Shown here: in pieces, positions 62,218-64,000 of the stretch
Layout: each line of letters opens with the position of its first letter
How positions within the stretch are numbered: position 1 is the stretch's first letter
Source of the DNA: Spirochaetales bacterium
GTDB lineage: Bacteria > Spirochaetota > Spirochaetia > SZUA-6 > JAFGRV01
Assembly: GCA_016930085.1 (NCBI GenBank)
Contig: JAFGHO010000100.1
Span: 1 to 64,000 of the forward strand
Reading direction: 5' to 3'
Length of the DNA: 64,000 bases
Translations under genes and position numbers: made by a program
The notes under the pieces: generated by a model
Database searches by the model: none
Told to the model about the DNA's origin: nothing
What the model saw: the letters and a program-made list of their open reading frames with translations, nothing else

Positions 62218-62245
62218 TGACTTTGGGAAACGGTGGTAATATACT
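62217..62245 (+). promoter_or_regulatory. clpC promoter
   Basis: TTGACT (62217-62222), 17 bases, TATACT (62240-62245), 36 bases before the clpC start. Both boxes are close to consensus. Confidence 0.65.
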
Positions 62246-62281
62246 TTATTGAGGAGATAATACAAGCTTCAGGAGGGCTGA

Positions 62282-64000
62282 ATGTTTCAAAAATACCTCT
62301 TTCATTGTACGGAAAAATGTATCGGTGCCCTGAATATCGGTATAAAGGAAATGGTCAATATGCACAAATCGGTCCTCCATCCCGAGTATATCCTCCTGGG
62401 GCTTATCGAACAGCATGATTCGGCGGTCATACGGATATTGAGCGAGATGGGGCTGAACGCGGAAGAAATTCGCGATGCGATCATGCAGGAAATATACTCA
62501 CAGGAACGGGTCAGCGATGAAATGCCGCAGCTCGAGGGTGAATCGCAATTCAATGTATCGATAGCGCCCGAAGTCGAAAATTTATTCAAGATGGCCCTCG
62601 ATACGGCGCGGGAAATGGGGGACAAGTATATCTCTGCGGCTTTGCTTTTTGTCACCATGCTCAGGGACGGGGTCGGGGAAGTGAGAAATCTGCTCCTGAA
62701 ATCCGGTGTTTCCGAAGAGGAAGCACTGAAGGCCTACAATTCATACAGGAGCGGACGCAGGATCGACGACCGGAAATCCGACAGCAAGGAAGATGTCATC
62801 GTCAAGTACACGATCGATCTTACCGCACAGGCGCGGAGGGGTGAACTCGATCCAGTGATCGGTCGTGAAGAGGAGATAATGCAGATAATACGGGTCCTCT
62901 CGAGAAGAAACAAAAACAACCCGGTCCTTATCGGTCACGCCGGTGTCGGAAAGACCGTTTTAGTCGAGGGACTCGCGCAGCGGATCGTCGATGCCGAAGT
63001 TCCCGAAACATTACTCGGAAAGAAAATCGTGACACTGGAAATGGCTGAACTCGTTGCCGGCGCAAAGTTCAAGGGCGATTTTGAAGAACGGCTAAAATCC
63101 CTGCGGGAGGAGATTATCATGTCCTCGGGGTCGATCATCCTTTTTGTCGACGAGTTTCATACCATACTCTCGGCAACCAGCGGAAGCGAGGGGAGTGCGT
63201 CCGACATGCTCAAACCGGCGCTTGCCAAAGGACTTTTACAGTGTATCGGCGCGACGACGCTCGAAGATTACAAACGGTATGTCGAAATGGACAAGGCCCT
63301 CGCCCGCCGGCTTCAGCCGATCAATATCGAGGAACCCGGCATCGAGGAAACCATCGAGATTTTAAACGGCGTCATCGAACGGTATGAGCGCCACCATAAA
63401 ATTCTCTATACAAAGGAGGCGATCGCCGCCGCGGCCAGGCTTTCGGACAGATACATTTCCGAACGGTATCTGCCCGACAAGGCGATTGATGTCATCGACG
63501 AAGCCGGCGCCACAAAGCACCTTTCCGGTATCTACATCCCGCCGCACATGAAATCCGTCGAAGCCAGAAAGCTGAGGCTTCTGGACGAACAGCATAACGC
63601 CTTTGCCGGAAAGGATTTCAAAAAGGTCGCCGATATCCAGCAGCAGCTTATCGAGATGAAGACCGAATTCGAGCAGCACAAGGAAAAGTGGGAAATGGAA
63701 GTGTCGTCCCGCGATATCCGCGTCACCGAAGAGGATATCGCGGAGGTGATTGCCCGATGGACCGGAATCCCGCTTAAAAGACTGGTGGAAACGGAAGCTG
63801 AAAAACTCAAGAACATGGAAGAAAACATTCACAAGCGTATCGTCGGGCAGGATCAGGCGGTATCGGCTGTCTGTCATGCGATACGGAGAAACAGGGCGGG
63901 GCTGAAAATACTCCAGAGACCGATCGGCAGCTTCCTTTTTCTGGGGCCGACGGGTGTAGGAAAAACCGAACTCGCCAAAACCCTCGCCGAGTTCCTTCTG
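62282..64000 (+). CDS. clpC: ClpC-type AAA+ unfoldase, 5' part
   Basis: The first 573 codons of a Clp ATPase; the gene runs past the window end. N-domain with two Clp repeats (about 1-145), first AAA+ module (Walker A GHAGVGKT; Walker B LFVDEFHT), a short middle domain (about 410-470, EQHNAFAGKDFKKVADIQQQL), as in ClpC and shorter than in ClpB, and the start of the second AAA+ module (Walker A LGPTGVGKTELAKTLAEF). The first Walker A has GHA where GEP is usual. The protein unfolds substrates for ClpP. AGGAGG precedes the ATG. The tandem repeat upstream may bind a regulator. Confidence 0.92.
   Translation, partial: MFQKYLFHCTEKCIGALNIGIKEMVNMHKSVLHPEYILLGLIEQHDSAVIRILSEMGLNAEEIRDAIMQEIYSQERVSDEMPQLEGESQFNVSIAPEVENLFKMALDTAREMGDKYISAALLFVTMLRDGVGEVRNLLLKSGVSEEEALKAYNSYRSGRRIDDRKSDSKEDVIVKYTIDLTAQARRGELDPVIGREEEIMQIIRVLSRRNKNNPVLIGHAGVGKTVLVEGLAQRIVDAEVPETLLGKKIVTLEMAELVAGAKFKGDFEERLKSLREEIIMSSGSIILFVDEFHTILSATSGSEGSASDMLKPALAKGLLQCIGATTLEDYKRYVEMDKALARRLQPINIEEPGIEETIEILNGVIERYERHHKILYTKEAIAAAARLSDRYISERYLPDKAIDVIDEAGATKHLSGIYIPPHMKSVEARKLRLLDEQHNAFAGKDFKKVADIQQQLIEMKTEFEQHKEKWEMEVSSRDIRVTEEDIAEVIARWTGIPLKRLVETEAEKLKNMEENIHKRIVGQDQAVSAVCHAIRRNRAGLKILQRPIGSFLFLGPTGVGKTELAKTLAEFLL

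Overview
The window most likely comes from a free-living, probably polysaccharide-degrading spirochaete (Spirochaetota). This is inferred, not proven. The reasons are moderate GC content, an outer-membrane LPS-transport set (lptC-lptA-lptB) joined to pyrG, rpoN, hpf, hprK and ptsH in one long run, chemotaxis genes cheR/cheB, and many lipoproteins and envelope proteins of kinds common in spirochaetes. There is no rRNA operon, prophage or CRISPR array, and only one tRNA.

Layout. 1-1.6 kb: a mobile or polymorphic edge, where an IS66 transposase scrap abuts the C-terminal end of an RHS protein with an AT-rich tail and a small membrane protein (possible toxin tail and immunity partner). 1.7-14.7 kb: ordinary chromosomal genes (TraB-family protein, TPR lipoprotein, MBL-fold hydrolase, HD-GYP phosphodiesterase, DUF2339-like membrane protein, alpha/beta hydrolase, J-domain membrane protein). 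14.8-19.8 kb: an exopolysaccharide operon pelD-pelE-like-pelF-pelG without pelA, pelB or pelC. 20.1-34.1 kb: an HDOD protein, then a long minus-strand run read as pyrG-lptC-lptA-lptB-rpoN-hpf-hprK-ptsH-DUF4390-ntrY-ntrX-lexA-holA-CULT, many genes overlapping by a few bases. The last gene is a bacterial homologue of the cereblon thalidomide-binding (CULT) domain. 34.3-38.3 kb: cheR-cheB on plus, then ymdB-like, rseC and plsC on minus. The YmdB homologue appears to start at CTG and has lost several metal ligands of its family. 38.6 kb: tRNA-Leu(CAG).

40.3-47.6 kb is a xylan-degradation island: three secreted GH11 xylanases with different accessory modules (CBM60/36-like, paired CBM10, a shared unnamed C-terminal domain) and a CE6-type acetylxylan esterase with an N-terminal dockerin-like segment. 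Each xylanase, but not the esterase, has the same kind of mRNA leader: a hairpin with a conserved loop and an extra strong Shine-Dalgarno sequence about 80 bases before the real start. Each gene ends in its own terminator.

47.8-61.2 kb looks like a signalling and proteolysis region: a STAS plus HATPase fusion, ArfB, a secreted M14 peptidase, a secreted subtilase, a sigma-70-like factor, a zinc-finger anti-sigma-like protein, a convergent 1015-residue TPR-CHAT caspase-like protease, a secreted 748-residue protein with a duplicated domain, and a FlgO/DUF4384 protein. The sigma factor, zinc-finger protein and TPR-CHAT set recalls the protease-controlled sigma factor of type III-E CRISPR systems, but without any CRISPR part. 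It is the best candidate here for a little-described system. The window ends with a thioredoxin-fold oxidoreductase and the 5' part of clpC.
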